64,000 nucleotides of DNA from Acidithiobacillus acidisediminis (GTDB taxonomy: Bacteria; Pseudomonadota; Gammaproteobacteria; Acidithiobacillales; Acidithiobacillaceae). The notes under the pieces are model-generated. The model worked only from the letters and a program-made list of their open reading frames with translations. It was not told the DNA's origin and ran no database searches. The translations under genes and the position numbers were made by a program. Shown piece by piece: positions 41,664 through 50,771 of this stretch (position 1 is its first letter; each line of letters starts with the position of its first letter). The stretch spans positions 1 through 64,000 of the forward strand of contig NZ_JALQCS010000001.1 of assembly GCF_023277115.1 (NCBI RefSeq). The letters run 5' to 3'.

Positions 41664-42414
41664 ACGCATCATTCCCTGTCTCGACATCGATCAAGGTCGG
41701 GTCGTCAAAGGGGTACAATTCCTTTCCCTGCGCGATGCGGGGGATCCTGTCGAAACCGCCGCCCGCTACAATGCGGAAGGGGCAGACGAAATCACCTTTC
41801 TCGACATCTCCGCCAGCCACGAGGGGCGCCAGACCATGGCCGATGTCGTGGCCGCAGTGGCGGCGGAAGTCTTCATTCCTCTCACCGTGGGCGGCGGGGT
41901 ACGTAGCGTCGAAGACGTGCGCACCTTGTTATTGGCAGGCGCCGACAAGGTCAGCATCAACAGCGCCGCCGTTGCCCATCCGCAGTTGGTGCAGCAAGCT
42001 GCACAGCGCTTCGGCAATTCCTGCATTGTGGTCGCCATCGACGCCCGGCGTAGCGGCGAGCATTGGGAAGTCTTCACCCACGGCGGGCGCCGGTCTACGG
42101 GCCTGGATGCCGTCAGCTGGGCACAACGCATGGCAGAACTCGGTGCCGGAGAAATTTTGCTGACCAGTATGGACCGCGATGGTACCGGTGCGGGATTTGA
42201 TCTCGAGCTTACCCGCGCCGTAGCCGACGCCGTAGCCGTGCCCGTCATCGCTTCCGGCGGGGTAGGCAAGCTCGACGACTTTGCCGCGGGGATCTTGCAG
42301 GGTCACGCCGATGCGGTTTTGGCTGCCAGCGTCTTTCACTTTGGGCAATTTCGTATTCCTGAGGTAAAGAGCGTCCTCGCCCGGCAAGGGATTCCCATGC
42401 GCATGGATGTCTGA
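41653..42414 (+). CDS. hisF: Imidazole glycerol phosphate synthase, cyclase subunit
   Basis: TIM-barrel partner of HisH, 253 residues: [20 protein letters not shown] (catalytic Asp11), FLDISAS and [12 protein letters not shown] (second catalytic Asp). ATG 41653 lies inside hisA, consistent with coupled translation. Confidence 0.96.
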   Translation: MLSKRIIPCLDIDQGRVVKGVQFLSLRDAGDPVETAARYNAEGADEITFLDISASHEGRQTMADVVAAVAAEVFIPLTVGGGVRSVEDVRTLLLAGADKVSINSAAVAHPQLVQQAAQRFGNSCIVVAIDARRSGEHWEVFTHGGRRSTGLDAVSWAQRMAELGAGEILLTSMDRDGTGAGFDLELTRAVADAVAVPVIASGGVGKLDDFAAGILQGHADAVLAASVFHFGQFRIPEVKSVLARQGIPMRMDV

Positions 42415-42450
42415 CGCATCCATGAACGCAAGAATGGCGTAAAGGAAGAT

Positions 42451-43134
42451 ATGGACGAGCAATACGCAGAGCTGGTCAGCGCGGTACGCTGGAACGAACA
42501 CGGTTTGGCACCGGCCATTGCCCAGGACGTGCGCAGTGGACAGGTATTGATGCTGGCCTGGATGAATGCCGAGGCATTGCGCGCAAGCCTTGCGGAAGGG
42601 CGCGGTGTGTACTGGTCTCGCTCGCGTCAGGCGCTGTGGCGCAAAGGGGAAAGCTCCGGCCATGTGCAGTCTCTGCACAGCGTGCATCTCGACTGTGATG
42701 GCGACACCATCCTCCTGCGCGTCGTGCAAGAGGGTGCCGCCTGCCACACCGGGGCCGCTACCTGTTTTTTTCGCCAGGCCGAACGAGACGCCTGGCAGGA
42801 TCGTTTTCCCCCCGGCGGCAGTGTCCTGGATGAGCTGCAGGCCACGATTCGTCAGCGACGTCAGGCCGACCCGGCACAGTCCTATGTTGCCAAACTGCTC
42901 CATGGCGGCCGTGACCGGGTGCTAAAAAAGGTCGGTGAAGAGGCAGCAGAGTTCTTGCTCGCCTGCAAGAATCCTGAGCCGCAGCCAGTCATTGCAGAGG
43001 CTGCAGACTTACTGTTCCACCTCTTGGTCGCGCTGGAGGAACGAGATTTGCATATTGATCAAGTGCTGGGCGAGTTGCAACGTCGTGAAGGAGTCTCGGG
43101 TCTGGTCGAAAAGGCATCCCGGCAGTCAGCTTGA
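42451..43134 (+). CDS. hisI: Bifunctional phosphoribosyl-AMP cyclohydrolase / phosphoribosyl-ATP pyrophosphatase
   Basis: HisIE fusion of 227 residues. The HisI part (about 1-120) has [27 protein letters not shown] and the zinc cysteines in [11 protein letters not shown]. The HisE part (about 130-227) has [15 protein letters not shown] and [14 protein letters not shown]. Linker around 120-135. Betaproteobacteria often keep these as two genes, so the fusion is a useful character. Last gene of the his operon before the tat promoter. Confidence 0.94.
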   Translation: MDEQYAELVSAVRWNEHGLAPAIAQDVRSGQVLMLAWMNAEALRASLAEGRGVYWSRSRQALWRKGESSGHVQSLHSVHLDCDGDTILLRVVQEGAACHTGAATCFFRQAERDAWQDRFPPGGSVLDELQATIRQRRQADPAQSYVAKLLHGGRDRVLKKVGEEAAEFLLACKNPEPQPVIAEAADLLFHLLVALEERDLHIDQVLGELQRREGVSGLVEKASRQSA

Positions 43135-43162
43135 CGCTGTTCCCGGTCTTGACTATGGTCAA
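43131..43162 (+). promoter_or_regulatory. tatABC promoter with an overlapping palindrome
   Basis: TTGACG (43131-43136), 17 bases, TATGGT (43154-43159) form a good sigma-70 promoter starting in the hisIE stop region. TTGAC (43149-43153) and GTCAA (43158-43162) are inverted repeats with a 4-base centre covering the -10 box, which is where a repressor would bind. The tatA ATG is at 43204 with GGGAAGGAG upstream. Confidence 0.5.
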
Positions 43163-43203
43163 AAGTACAGTAGCGCATCGTCCCATTTGGGAAGGAGATC
43201 GTC

Positions 43204-43434
43204 ATGGGCGCTTTTAGTATCTGGCATCTGATTATCATTTTGTTGATTGTGGTGGCCCTCTTTGGCACAGCGAAGCTGCGCAACGTGGGCTCTGATCTGG
43301 GTTCGGCAATCAAGGGCTTTCGCTCCGCAGTGAAGGAAGAAGAAGAAAAAAAAGAAAAGGAGGCCGCTCTGGGACATACTATTGAGGCTGAGGTCAGTCC
43401 GAAAAAAGAACAGGAAAGTGTGCACCATAGCTAA
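43204..43434 (+). CDS. tatA: Twin-arginine translocase subunit TatA
   Basis: Pore-forming subunit of the Tat system for folded, cofactor-bearing proteins. The 76 residues have one N-terminal transmembrane helix ([16 protein letters not shown]), the FG hinge followed by [18 protein letters not shown], and a charged tail. Three bases separate it from tatB. Confidence 0.94.
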   Translation: MGAFSIWHLIIILLIVVALFGTAKLRNVGSDLGSAIKGFRSAVKEEEEKKEKEAALGHTIEAEVSPKKEQESVHHS

Positions 43435-43437
43435 GCC

Positions 43438-43824
43438 ATGTTTGACTTCAGCTTTGGGGAGCTTGCCCTGCTCGCGATCATCGCCCTCCTGGTAGTGGGC
43501 CCAGAAAAACTGCCGGAACTGGCGCGCACCGCCGGCAAGTGGGTGGGCTATTTTCGTCGCACGGTGAACAACGTCCGCTCGGAAGTGGAGCAGCAGTTAT
43601 TGCTCGATGAGATGCGCAAGGAAGCGGAAAAGCTCAAGGGCTATGCCGATGAACCGCTGCAAGAGGTGGAAAAGTTCAAGGCCAGCATCGAAGAACCGCT
43701 CTTGCCTGCGGAAGAATCTGCTCCTGCAGCGGAGGCTGGACCTGCCTCTGCAGAGGAGGCTACGGTGAGCCTTCCTCCGGGGGTGAGTGGTCCCTCACGC
43801 CCCCAGGGTCAGACCTTGCACTGA
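43438..43824 (+). CDS. tatB: Twin-arginine translocase subunit TatB
   Basis: Substrate receptor with TatC. The 128 residues start MFDFSFGELALLAIIALLVVGPEKLPE (single helix plus the GPEKLP hinge), continue with an amphipathic charged helix and end in a Glu/Pro-rich tail. A 68-base gap to tatC contains no evident terminator. Confidence 0.94.
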   Translation: MFDFSFGELALLAIIALLVVGPEKLPELARTAGKWVGYFRRTVNNVRSEVEQQLLLDEMRKEAEKLKGYADEPLQEVEKFKASIEEPLLPAEESAPAAEAGPASAEEATVSLPPGVSGPSRPQGQTLH

Positions 43825-43892
43825 CGCTGTTGCGCCAGTGTTCCGGTGCCTCATAGTCCCTCGTTCCAGATCATGATAGCCCCGGGAAATTA

Positions 43893-44717
43893 ATGGCAAG
43901 TGCAGACAAACTGAGCGAGTCCGCTGAGAATACCTTTATCGGTCACCTATTAGAGTTGCGGCGGAGAGTTCTGTTTTCCGTCATCGCGCTGTTTATCGGT
44001 TTTCTCATTTCCTATCCCTTCGCGCAACAAATCTATGGCATTCTCGCCCAGCCCCTCATTGCAGTATTACCCAAGGGCAGCCACCTGATCTACACCAGCC
44101 TGCCCGAGGTTTTTCTTACCTATGTGCAGCTGTCCCTCATCTCCGGATTTGTGCTCGCCCTACCGGTCATTCTCTACCAGTTTTGGGCCTTCATTGCACC
44201 AGGCCTCTACGTCCATGAGCGCAAGATCTTTTTCCCGATTCTCTTTACGTCCCTTGCCCTTTTCGTTGCAGGCATCGTCTTTGCCTATTTCGTCGTCTTT
44301 CCCAATGCGTTTCGCTTCTTCGCCAGTTTTTCCGGCGCGGACATCAGCGCCATGCCCAAGGTCAGCAATTATCTCGCGCTGATCGTCAAATTTTCCCTCG
44401 CGTTTGGCTTGGCCTTTCAGATCCCCATTCTCGTGGTGGTACTGGTGCAAATTGGCGTCCTGCAACTGGATACCCTGCGGCGGGGTCGACGTTATGCCTT
44501 CCTGGTCTGTGCCATTGCCTCTGCCATCCTCAGCCCCCCCGATGTCATGTCGATGGTGCTGCTGATGATCCCCATGTATATGCTGTTCGAAATGGGGCTC
44601 TTGTTTTCGGCCTACTTCGAGCGCAGGCGTGCTGCTGCGGCCAGCGCCAACGAAGAGCCTGATGCCGAGCAGCTCATGAAAGACGCAGAGGATAGCTTCC
44701 GCGACGAGGACAAATGA
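43893..44717 (+). CDS. tatC: Twin-arginine translocase subunit TatC
   Basis: Six-helix receptor for the twin-arginine signal. The 274 residues start with ENTFIGHLLELRRRVLFSVIALF and continue with SLPEVFLTYVQLSLISG, PVILYQFWAFIAPGLY and ILSPPDVMSMVLLMIPMYML. The C-terminal tail is longer and more acidic than usual. Confidence 0.96.
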   Translation: MASADKLSESAENTFIGHLLELRRRVLFSVIALFIGFLISYPFAQQIYGILAQPLIAVLPKGSHLIYTSLPEVFLTYVQLSLISGFVLALPVILYQFWAFIAPGLYVHERKIFFPILFTSLALFVAGIVFAYFVVFPNAFRFFASFSGADISAMPKVSNYLALIVKFSLAFGLAFQIPILVVVLVQIGVLQLDTLRRGRRYAFLVCAIASAILSPPDVMSMVLLMIPMYMLFEMGLLFSAYFERRRAAAASANEEPDAEQLMKDAEDSFRDEDK

Positions 44718-44775
44718 CGGAAGATTTTGCGCCTGCTGTGCTATGCTGGAAACGCAGGTAAAAAGGAGGTAGCAG

Positions 44776-46962
44776 GTGGCCAAGACGATAACTGCAGACC
44801 CGGACCACGTCGAAGCGATTGTTAGCGCACGGCATCCCGATCCTTTTGCCTGGCTCGGCCAGCATCCCGATGATGAAGGTGGCTGGGTGCAGCGGGTCTT
44901 CCTTCCTGACGCCGACAGCGTCGAATTGCTACCCAAGAGAGGCAAGGCGCGGCCGATGCAGCGCTTGCATGAAGCGGGTGTCTTCGCTTCCCAATCGACC
45001 ACTCAACTCGCCCAGCCCTACCGACTGCGCTGGCAAAACAGCGCCGGACAATGGCAGGAACGCTATGATCCGTATACCTTCCCGCCGCAGTTGGGAGAGC
45101 TCGATATCCACCTCTTCGGCGAAGGGCGCTGGCTGGATGCCTACCAGAGCCTCGGTGCCCATCCGCGCCACTGCGACGGCGTCGACGGGACCTTCTTTGC
45201 GGTCTGGGCGCCCAACGCCGCGCGCGTCAGTGTCGTGGGCGATTTCAACGCCTGGGATGGCCGCATCCATCCCCTGCGGCCACGCGGACAAAGTGGTCTC
45301 TGGGAGATTTTTCTACCCGGCGTCATGGCAGGCGCAGTCTATAAATTTGAAATCCGCCATCGCGATTCCGGCAGCGTCTTCGTCAAGACCGACCCCTATG
45401 CGCACAGCTTTGAGCTGCGTCCTGGCACCGCGGCGCGGGTAGTGCAGCAAACTCATGCATGGGGCGATGACGCCTGGATGACAGAGCGTAGTCAATGGGA
45501 TTGGCAATCTTCCCCCATGAGTGTGTATGAGGTTCATCTCGGCTCGTGGCAACGGCGTGCTGACGGTAGCTTCTGCAGCTATGCCGAGCTTGCCGAGGGT
45601 CTGGTCGCCTATTGCCGGGAAATGGGCTTTACCCATCTCGAACTGCTGCCGGTGATGGAGCATCCCCTGGACGAATCCTGGGGCTATCAGGTGAGTGGCT
45701 ATTTCGCGCCAACGAGTCGTTTTGGCGATCCTGATGGTTTCCGCGCCTTTGTGGATCATTGTCATCGGGAGGGAATTGGCGTTCTTCTGGATTGGGTGCC
45801 CGGGCATTTTCCCCGTGACAGTTGGGGGCTCGCTCGCTTTGACGGTACCGCCCTGTACGAGCATGCCGATCCGCGCGAGGGGGAGCATAAGGATTGGGGC
45901 ACCTATATCTTCAATTTTGGCCGCAACGAGGTGCGCAACTTCCTCCTCAGCAATGCCTGCTACTGGGCCGAGGAATTCCATATCGACGGTTTTCGCGTCG
46001 ATGCCGTCGCCTCGCTACTGTACCGCGACTATTCCCGCCGGGAAGGCGAGTGGATTCCCAATCGCCATGGTGGGCGGGAAAATCTCGAAGCCATTGATTT
46101 TCTGCGCGAGCTGCATGTGGCCCTGCACGAGCGTTATCCCGGCATCCTCAGCATTGCTGAGGAATCCACCGCTTGGCCCATGGTGTCTCGCCCCACCTAT
46201 CTCGGCGGTCTTGGCTTTTCCATGAAATGGAATATGGGCTGGATGCACGATACCCTGAGCTATCTGCAGCTCGACCCCGTCCATCGGCGCTATCATCACG
46301 ACGCCCTCACCTTCAGCCAACTCTATGCGTATACGGAGAACTTTGTGCTGCCCCTGTCGCACGACGAGGTGGTACACGGCAAGGGTTCTCTCCTCGACAA
46401 GATGTCTGGCGATACTTGGCAACGTTTTGCCAACTTGCGCCTGCTGTTTGGCTATCAATTTGCCCATCCGGGGAAAAAACTCAATTTCATGGGCAATGAA
46501 TTTGGCCAGGGCCGGGAATGGAACAGTGGCGCCGCCCTCGACTGGCACTTGCTGGAGATCGACTGGCACCGCGGCGTGCAACAGATGTTCCGCGATCTGA
46601 ACCGACTCCACCTCAAGGTACCGGCACTACATGCGCAGGACTTCCGGGCCGAGGGCTTTCAGTGGATCGACTGCCACGATGCCGGGCAATCCGTGCTGAG
46701 CTTCCTGCGCTGGGACCCAGCGGGCAATTTTGTCATCGTGCTATGTAACTTTACCCCCGTCCCGCGTCAGGATTACCGCATTGGCGTACCGCGCGCCGGA
46801 ACCTATCGGGAAATCTTCAACAGCGACGCAGCGGCCTATGGTGGCAGCAATGTCGGCAATCCACCCAAGTCGAGCGACGACCTTCCCTGGTCTGGTCTAC
46901 CGGCCAGTCTTGCCCTGACCCTGCCCCCCCTGGCTACCCTGTATTTGACTTGGGAGGGCTGA
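44776..46962 (+). CDS. glgB: 1,4-alpha-glucan branching enzyme
   Basis: Makes alpha-1,6 branches in glycogen. The 728 residues have an N-terminal CBM48-type region ([23 protein letters not shown]), a GH13 barrel with nucleophile Asp in [10 protein letters not shown] and acid Glu in SIAEEST, the [12 protein letters not shown] motif, and a C-terminal beta domain. Start is GTG 44776, with AGGAGGT six bases before it. No glgA, glgC or glgP is adjacent, so the rest of the pathway must lie elsewhere. Confidence 0.96.
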   Translation: MAKTITADPDHVEAIVSARHPDPFAWLGQHPDDEGGWVQRVFLPDADSVELLPKRGKARPMQRLHEAGVFASQSTTQLAQPYRLRWQNSAGQWQERYDPYTFPPQLGELDIHLFGEGRWLDAYQSLGAHPRHCDGVDGTFFAVWAPNAARVSVVGDFNAWDGRIHPLRPRGQSGLWEIFLPGVMAGAVYKFEIRHRDSGSVFVKTDPYAHSFELRPGTAARVVQQTHAWGDDAWMTERSQWDWQSSPMSVYEVHLGSWQRRADGSFCSYAELAEGLVAYCREMGFTHLELLPVMEHPLDESWGYQVSGYFAPTSRFGDPDGFRAFVDHCHREGIGVLLDWVPGHFPRDSWGLARFDGTALYEHADPREGEHKDWGTYIFNFGRNEVRNFLLSNACYWAEEFHIDGFRVDAVASLLYRDYSRREGEWIPNRHGGRENLEAIDFLRELHVALHERYPGILSIAEESTAWPMVSRPTYLGGLGFSMKWNMGWMHDTLSYLQLDPVHRRYHHDALTFSQLYAYTENFVLPLSHDEVVHGKGSLLDKMSGDTWQRFANLRLLFGYQFAHPGKKLNFMGNEFGQGREWNSGAALDWHLLEIDWHRGVQQMFRDLNRLHLKVPALHAQDFRAEGFQWIDCHDAGQSVLSFLRWDPAGNFVIVLCNFTPVPRQDYRIGVPRAGTYREIFNSDAAAYGGSNVGNPPKSSDDLPWSGLPASLALTLPPLATLYLTWEG

Positions 46963-46966
46963 AGGG

Positions 46967-47434
46967 ATGCTGCTGCTCTACCTGATCATCGCCGTCGTCG
47001 CGGGTCTGGCAGAGCTGTTTACCGGCACCTTTTATCTCGCCGCCGTGGCCCTGGCGGCCTTGATCACCCTCCTGGCCGGTTTCTTTCTCCCGCATCTCAC
47101 CCTGCACTGGGTCTTTCTTGCCAGCGGTGTTCTGCTCATCCTCGGCAGCACTTGGCTACGCCATCGTCTCGCGCGCAAGGCGAGCGGGGTGGATGATCTG
47201 GACCTGGGCCAAGCCGTGGAGATCCTCCGGGGTCCTGATGCCCATGGGCGCTATCGCGTTAGCTATCGCGGCAGCGAGTGGCCCGCGGTACTCGAGGAGG
47301 AGGAAAGCGCCTGCCCCGGCGCTGCCGCCGTCATTGTCGCCCACGAGGGGAATCTCCTGCACATCGCCCTGCTTCCGCCGTCCGCAAAGGAGTCCTTATG
47401 CCCACCACCCTCATCAGCATCGTCGTCGTCCTGA
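46967..47434 (+). CDS. NfeD-like membrane protein
   Basis: A 155-residue short NfeD: three hydrophobic segments (LYLIIAVVAGLAELFTG, VALAALITLLAGFFL, WVFLASGVLLILG) then an OB-fold soluble domain (QAVEILRGPDAHGRYRVSYRG). It precedes and overlaps the stomatin-like gene by 37 bases, a pairing conserved across bacteria. Overlap with glgB is absent (four bases apart). Confidence 0.88.
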   Translation: MLLLYLIIAVVAGLAELFTGTFYLAAVALAALITLLAGFFLPHLTLHWVFLASGVLLILGSTWLRHRLARKASGVDDLDLGQAVEILRGPDAHGRYRVSYRGSEWPAVLEEEESACPGAAAVIVAHEGNLLHIALLPPSAKESLCPPPSSASSSS

Positions 47435-48351
47435 TTGTGGTCTTCTTTGTGCTGCGCGCGACCATTCGTGTCGTGCCACAGCAGCGTGCCTGGGTGATCG
47501 AACGTCTGGGTCGCTATCACCTCACCCTGCAACCGGGGCTGAATCTGATCGTGCCGTTCATCGACCGCATTGCCTACCGCTTCGATATGCGCGAGTTGCC
47601 GATGGAGGTGCCGGCGCAGATCTGTATCTCTCTCGACAATACCACCATGACCGTCGACGGGGTGCTCTATGTGCAGATTACCGATGCGGTGAAGGCCGCC
47701 TATGGCTCGAGCAACCCCTTTACCGCCGTAGTGCAGTTGGCGCAAACCAGTATGCGCTCGGAGATTGGCAAGCTGCACTTGGATGCCGCCCTGTCGTCGC
47801 GGCAGTTGCTCAATGCGGCGGTGGCCGAGGCTGTGGATGAGGCGGCATTGAACTGGGGAGTGAAGGTACTGCGCTACGAGATCAAGGATATTGCCCCACC
47901 GGCAGAGATCATTCGCGCCATGGAGCTACAGATCACCGCCGACCGGGAAAAACGGGCCACCATCGCCAAGTCCGAAGGACAACGGCAGCAACAAATCAAT
48001 ACCTCCGAAGGGCAGCGGCAGCAGGAAATCAATGTGGCGGATGGGCGCAAACAGGCCGAGATCCTCCGCGCCGAGGGCGAGGCCCAGGCGATTGCTCTGG
48101 TCGCCGAAGCCACCGCCAAGGCCATTGCCACCATTGGTGCCGCGGCGCGTGAACCCGGCGGACTCGAGGCCTTGCAGATGCAGTTAGCCAAGGATTACAT
48201 CGAAAAGTGGGGCAACCTCGCCAAGGCCAGCACCAGCCTGGTCATTCCCGCCGATCTCGGCAATGTCGGAGCCCTGGTGTCTACCGCCCTGGCCATCGTG
48301 CAGAAGAACACCAGTGCGGTCAGTCCCGCAGGTGGAGTCGGGAAGGCCTGA
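47398..48351 (+). CDS. qmcA: SPFH/stomatin-like membrane protein (QmcA type)
   Basis: Membrane scaffold of flotillin/stomatin type, 317 residues from ATG 47398: an N-terminal transmembrane helix (LISIVVVLIVVFFVL), the SPFH domain (VVPQQRAWVIERLGRYHLTLQPGLNL), and a coiled coil with two tandem SEGQRQQ(Q/E)IN repeats followed by Ala/Glu-rich helices. Works with NfeD proteins; the exact role is unresolved. Confidence 0.9.
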   Translation: MPTTLISIVVVLIVVFFVLRATIRVVPQQRAWVIERLGRYHLTLQPGLNLIVPFIDRIAYRFDMRELPMEVPAQICISLDNTTMTVDGVLYVQITDAVKAAYGSSNPFTAVVQLAQTSMRSEIGKLHLDAALSSRQLLNAAVAEAVDEAALNWGVKVLRYEIKDIAPPAEIIRAMELQITADREKRATIAKSEGQRQQQINTSEGQRQQEINVADGRKQAEILRAEGEAQAIALVAEATAKAIATIGAAAREPGGLEALQMQLAKDYIEKWGNLAKASTSLVIPADLGNVGALVSTALAIVQKNTSAVSPAGGVGKA

Positions 48352-48373
48352 GCCCTGCACAGCCTCAGGCGGA

Positions 48374-49066
48374 TCACGACGGGCTTGGACTGCCCCAGGC
48401 AGGGGCGTCCAGCCAGACATCGGCACCAGCGCCAAGCCGTGCGGCAGGGAGATCCTCTCCGGCACGCCAGAGCTGGACAGCGGGAGCTTTGCCCGCGCCG
48501 GTAATCACAAAAAACAGTGCGCGGGTGCGTTGCAAACGGGCGGCGCTAAGGGACACCCGATCGGCGGGTGGCTTGGGGCTATGATGCACCGGCAGGGCAT
48601 CGGCAACATCCGCGGCAAAGCCGATCTCCTGCCCTGGAAACAGGCTGGCACAATGGCCATCTTCGCCCATCCCCAGCAGGACCAAATCAAACCGCTGCGC
48701 CGGCAAGACTGGAGCATAGGCGGCCGCAGCGGCCTCCGCCCCCAACTCCGCCGGAATCACATGCTGCTGCCGCGATGGAATGGGAACCTGCCCAAGCCCG
48801 GAATCCCGCAGCATACGCGAATTACGTTCCGGGTCTTCTACCGGCAAACAGCGCTCATCGCCATAGTAGAGATGCCAGCGCTCCCAGGTCGCGCCGCAGT
48901 CTGGTAGCAGATCGTAGACCGCTTTGGGGGTGTGTCCACCCGCCAAGACCAGGTGGAAATCGCCGCGCGCGGCAATGGCCTCGGCAGCAAGTCGGGAAAT
49001 GGCTGCCGCCAAACGCTGGGCGATGAGGTCGGCGTTGGGGTAAAGATGCCAGATAGCAGGCTTCAC
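48374..49066 (-). CDS. pgl: 6-phosphogluconolactonase
   Basis: Hydrolyses 6-phosphogluconolactone in the oxidative pentose phosphate pathway. From GTG 49066 it has 230 residues, the usual size: HLVLAGGHTPKAVYDLL, HLYYGDERCLPVEDPERN and LVLLGMGEDGHCASLFPG are the family motifs. The GTG overlaps the VIT1-type gene's stop by four bases. No zwf or gnd is next to it. Confidence 0.93.
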   Translation of the reverse strand: MKPAIWHLYPNADLIAQRLAAAISRLAAEAIAARGDFHLVLAGGHTPKAVYDLLPDCGATWERWHLYYGDERCLPVEDPERNSRMLRDSGLGQVPIPSRQQHVIPAELGAEAAAAAYAPVLPAQRFDLVLLGMGEDGHCASLFPGQEIGFAADVADALPVHHSPKPPADRVSLSAARLQRTRALFFVITGAGKAPAVQLWRAGEDLPAARLGAGADVWLDAPAWGSPSPS

Positions 49067-49782
49067 GCGACGGCCGTCCCCAATAAATGGCCGATCAATG
49101 TCGTCGCCCCGAGAGACAGCGCACCCCAAATCAAAACGCGCGCCGCACCACGCCAGACTGGTGCCCCACCAGCCCAGGCAGCGAGCGCGCCAAGACTGGC
49201 CAGCAGCAGCAGGGTTAAAACCACCAGCACGGGCAACAAGATACCCGCCGGTGCCAACAGCACCGCCAATACCGGAAACACCGCCCCCAGCGAAAAAGCA
49301 AGCGCAGACGCCGCCGCTGCCTGCACCGGGCGTGCGGTAGCCACTTCTGTCAACCCCAATTCATCGCGCGCATGAGCAGCCAAGGCGTCATGCTCCATGA
49401 GCTGCGTCGCAACCTGGCGCGCCAAGGGCTCATCCAAACCCCGATGCATGTAGATGCGCGTCAGCTCCAGCAACTCCAGATCGGGGTTTTTATGAATCTC
49501 CCGCGCCTCAATGGCAAGATCGGCAGCCTGCGTATCGGCCTGGGAACTGACGGAGACATACTCGCCCGCGGCCATGGAAAAAGCACCTGCCACCCACGCG
49601 GCAATTCCCGCCAAGAGCAAGGTATGCGTCGCGGCCTGCCCCGCTGCAACCCCAGTGAGCAGGGCCGCGGTCGAGAGCAGGCCATCGTTGGCGCCCAGCA
49701 CACTCGCCCGGAGCCAACCAATCTGGGCGTGATGATGGTGTTCGTGATGGTGCACCGGCTGCACCGCGGCATGCGTGCTCAT
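49063..49782 (-). CDS. VIT1/CCC1 family iron/manganese transporter
   Basis: A 239-residue membrane protein with about five helices and a cytoplasmic metal-binding helical insert (AREIHKNPDLELLELTRIYM, then HRGLDEPLARQVATQLMEHD). It starts with a His-rich tail (VHHHEHHHH, residues 10-18), likely a metal buffer or sensor. Family members export or store Fe(II) and Mn(II), consistent with an iron-rich acidic habitat (inference). The ATG is at 49782; 102 bases separate it from divergent cysM. Confidence 0.88.
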   Translation of the reverse strand: MSTHAAVQPVHHHEHHHHAQIGWLRASVLGANDGLLSTAALLTGVAAGQAATHTLLLAGIAAWVAGAFSMAAGEYVSVSSQADTQAADLAIEAREIHKNPDLELLELTRIYMHRGLDEPLARQVATQLMEHDALAAHARDELGLTEVATARPVQAAAASALAFSLGAVFPVLAVLLAPAGILLPVLVVLTLLLLASLGALAAWAGGAPVWRGAARVLIWGALSLGATTLIGHLLGTAVA

Positions 49783-49884
49783 ACGATTCCTTTTCCCCCT
49801 CTGGAAGACATCGCGCTGCATCAGCCCTTGGGTCAGGGTGACGGCAGTGATAGCCTAAGCATACCAAAACTCCGAGGTAAACGA

Positions 49885-50769
49885 ATGACCGGTTTGGCTG
49901 ATTTTGTCGGCAACACCCCTCTCTGTGAGCTACGGCGGCTGAGCCCGAATCCGCGCGTGCGCATCTTCGGCAAGCTAGAGGGCAACAATCCTGCCGGTTC
50001 GGTGAAGGATCGCCCGGCCCTGAACATGATCCGCCGCGCCTTGGAGCGGGGGGAGATTCGACCGGGGGATCGCCTGGTCGAGGCCACCAGCGGGAATACG
50101 GGCATTGCGCTGGCCATGGCGGCATCCGTCGAGGGCCTAAAAATTACCTTAATCATGCCCGAAAACATGAGCATTGAAAGGTGCCAGGTGATGCGCGCCT
50201 TTGGTGCGAACATTGAGCTCACCCCCGCCGCTGCCAGCATGGAAGGCGCAATCGACCGCGCCCGCGCCATGGTCGCGGCGGGTGAAGCCATCATGCTCGA
50301 TCAGTTTTCCAACCCGGACAACCCCGCGGCACATACCCTGACGACCGGCCCAGAAATCTGGCGCGATAGCCGCGGACAGATTACCCACTTCATTTCCGCG
50401 ATGGGGACGACAGGAACCATCATGGGGACCGGACGTTACCTGCGTCAGGTTCAGCCGCAGATCCAGATCGTTGGCGTGCAACCCGCCGCTGGCGCGAAGA
50501 TCCCCGGTATTCGCCGCTGGCCGACGGAATATCTGCCCAAGATCTTCGACGCGCGGATGGTGGATCAGACGGTGGACATCGAACAGGAAGAGGCCGAGGA
50601 AATGACGCGCCGTTTGGCGCGGGAGGAAGGAATTCTCGCCGGAATTTCCTCCGGCGGTGCGGTGGCTGCCGCGCTCCGGTTAGCGCAGAGACTGGAGCAA
50701 GGGTTTCTGGTGGCCATCATCTGCGACCGGGGTGATCGCTATCTTTCCACCGGGGTCTTCCCCGCCTGA
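49885..50769 (+). CDS. cysM: Cysteine synthase B
   Basis: PLP enzyme joining O-acetylserine (or thiosulfate) to form cysteine or S-sulfocysteine. In 294 residues the Schiff base is Lys41 in PAGSVKDRPAL (same number as E. coli CysM), with TSGNTG and the phosphate loop MGTTGTIMG. The RRWPTEYLPKIF segment is CysM-like rather than CysK-like. ATG 49885 has a GAGG site. Thiosulfate use would fit a sulfur oxidiser, which is inference. Confidence 0.92.
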   Translation: MTGLADFVGNTPLCELRRLSPNPRVRIFGKLEGNNPAGSVKDRPALNMIRRALERGEIRPGDRLVEATSGNTGIALAMAASVEGLKITLIMPENMSIERCQVMRAFGANIELTPAAASMEGAIDRARAMVAAGEAIMLDQFSNPDNPAAHTLTTGPEIWRDSRGQITHFISAMGTTGTIMGTGRYLRQVQPQIQIVGVQPAAGAKIPGIRRWPTEYLPKIFDARMVDQTVDIEQEEAEEMTRRLAREEGILAGISSGGAVAAALRLAQRLEQGFLVAIICDRGDRYLSTGVFPA

Positions 50770-50771
50770 AA

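Noticed and set aside
42415-42450. hisI and hisE as two separate genes
   Set aside because: The frame is continuous from the zinc-site HisI half into the HisE half without a stop or internal ribosome site.
43159-43428. Minus-strand frame with a run of phenylalanines over tatA
   Set aside because: The run is the complement of the Lys/Glu-rich GAA/AAA codons in tatA; no support for a gene.
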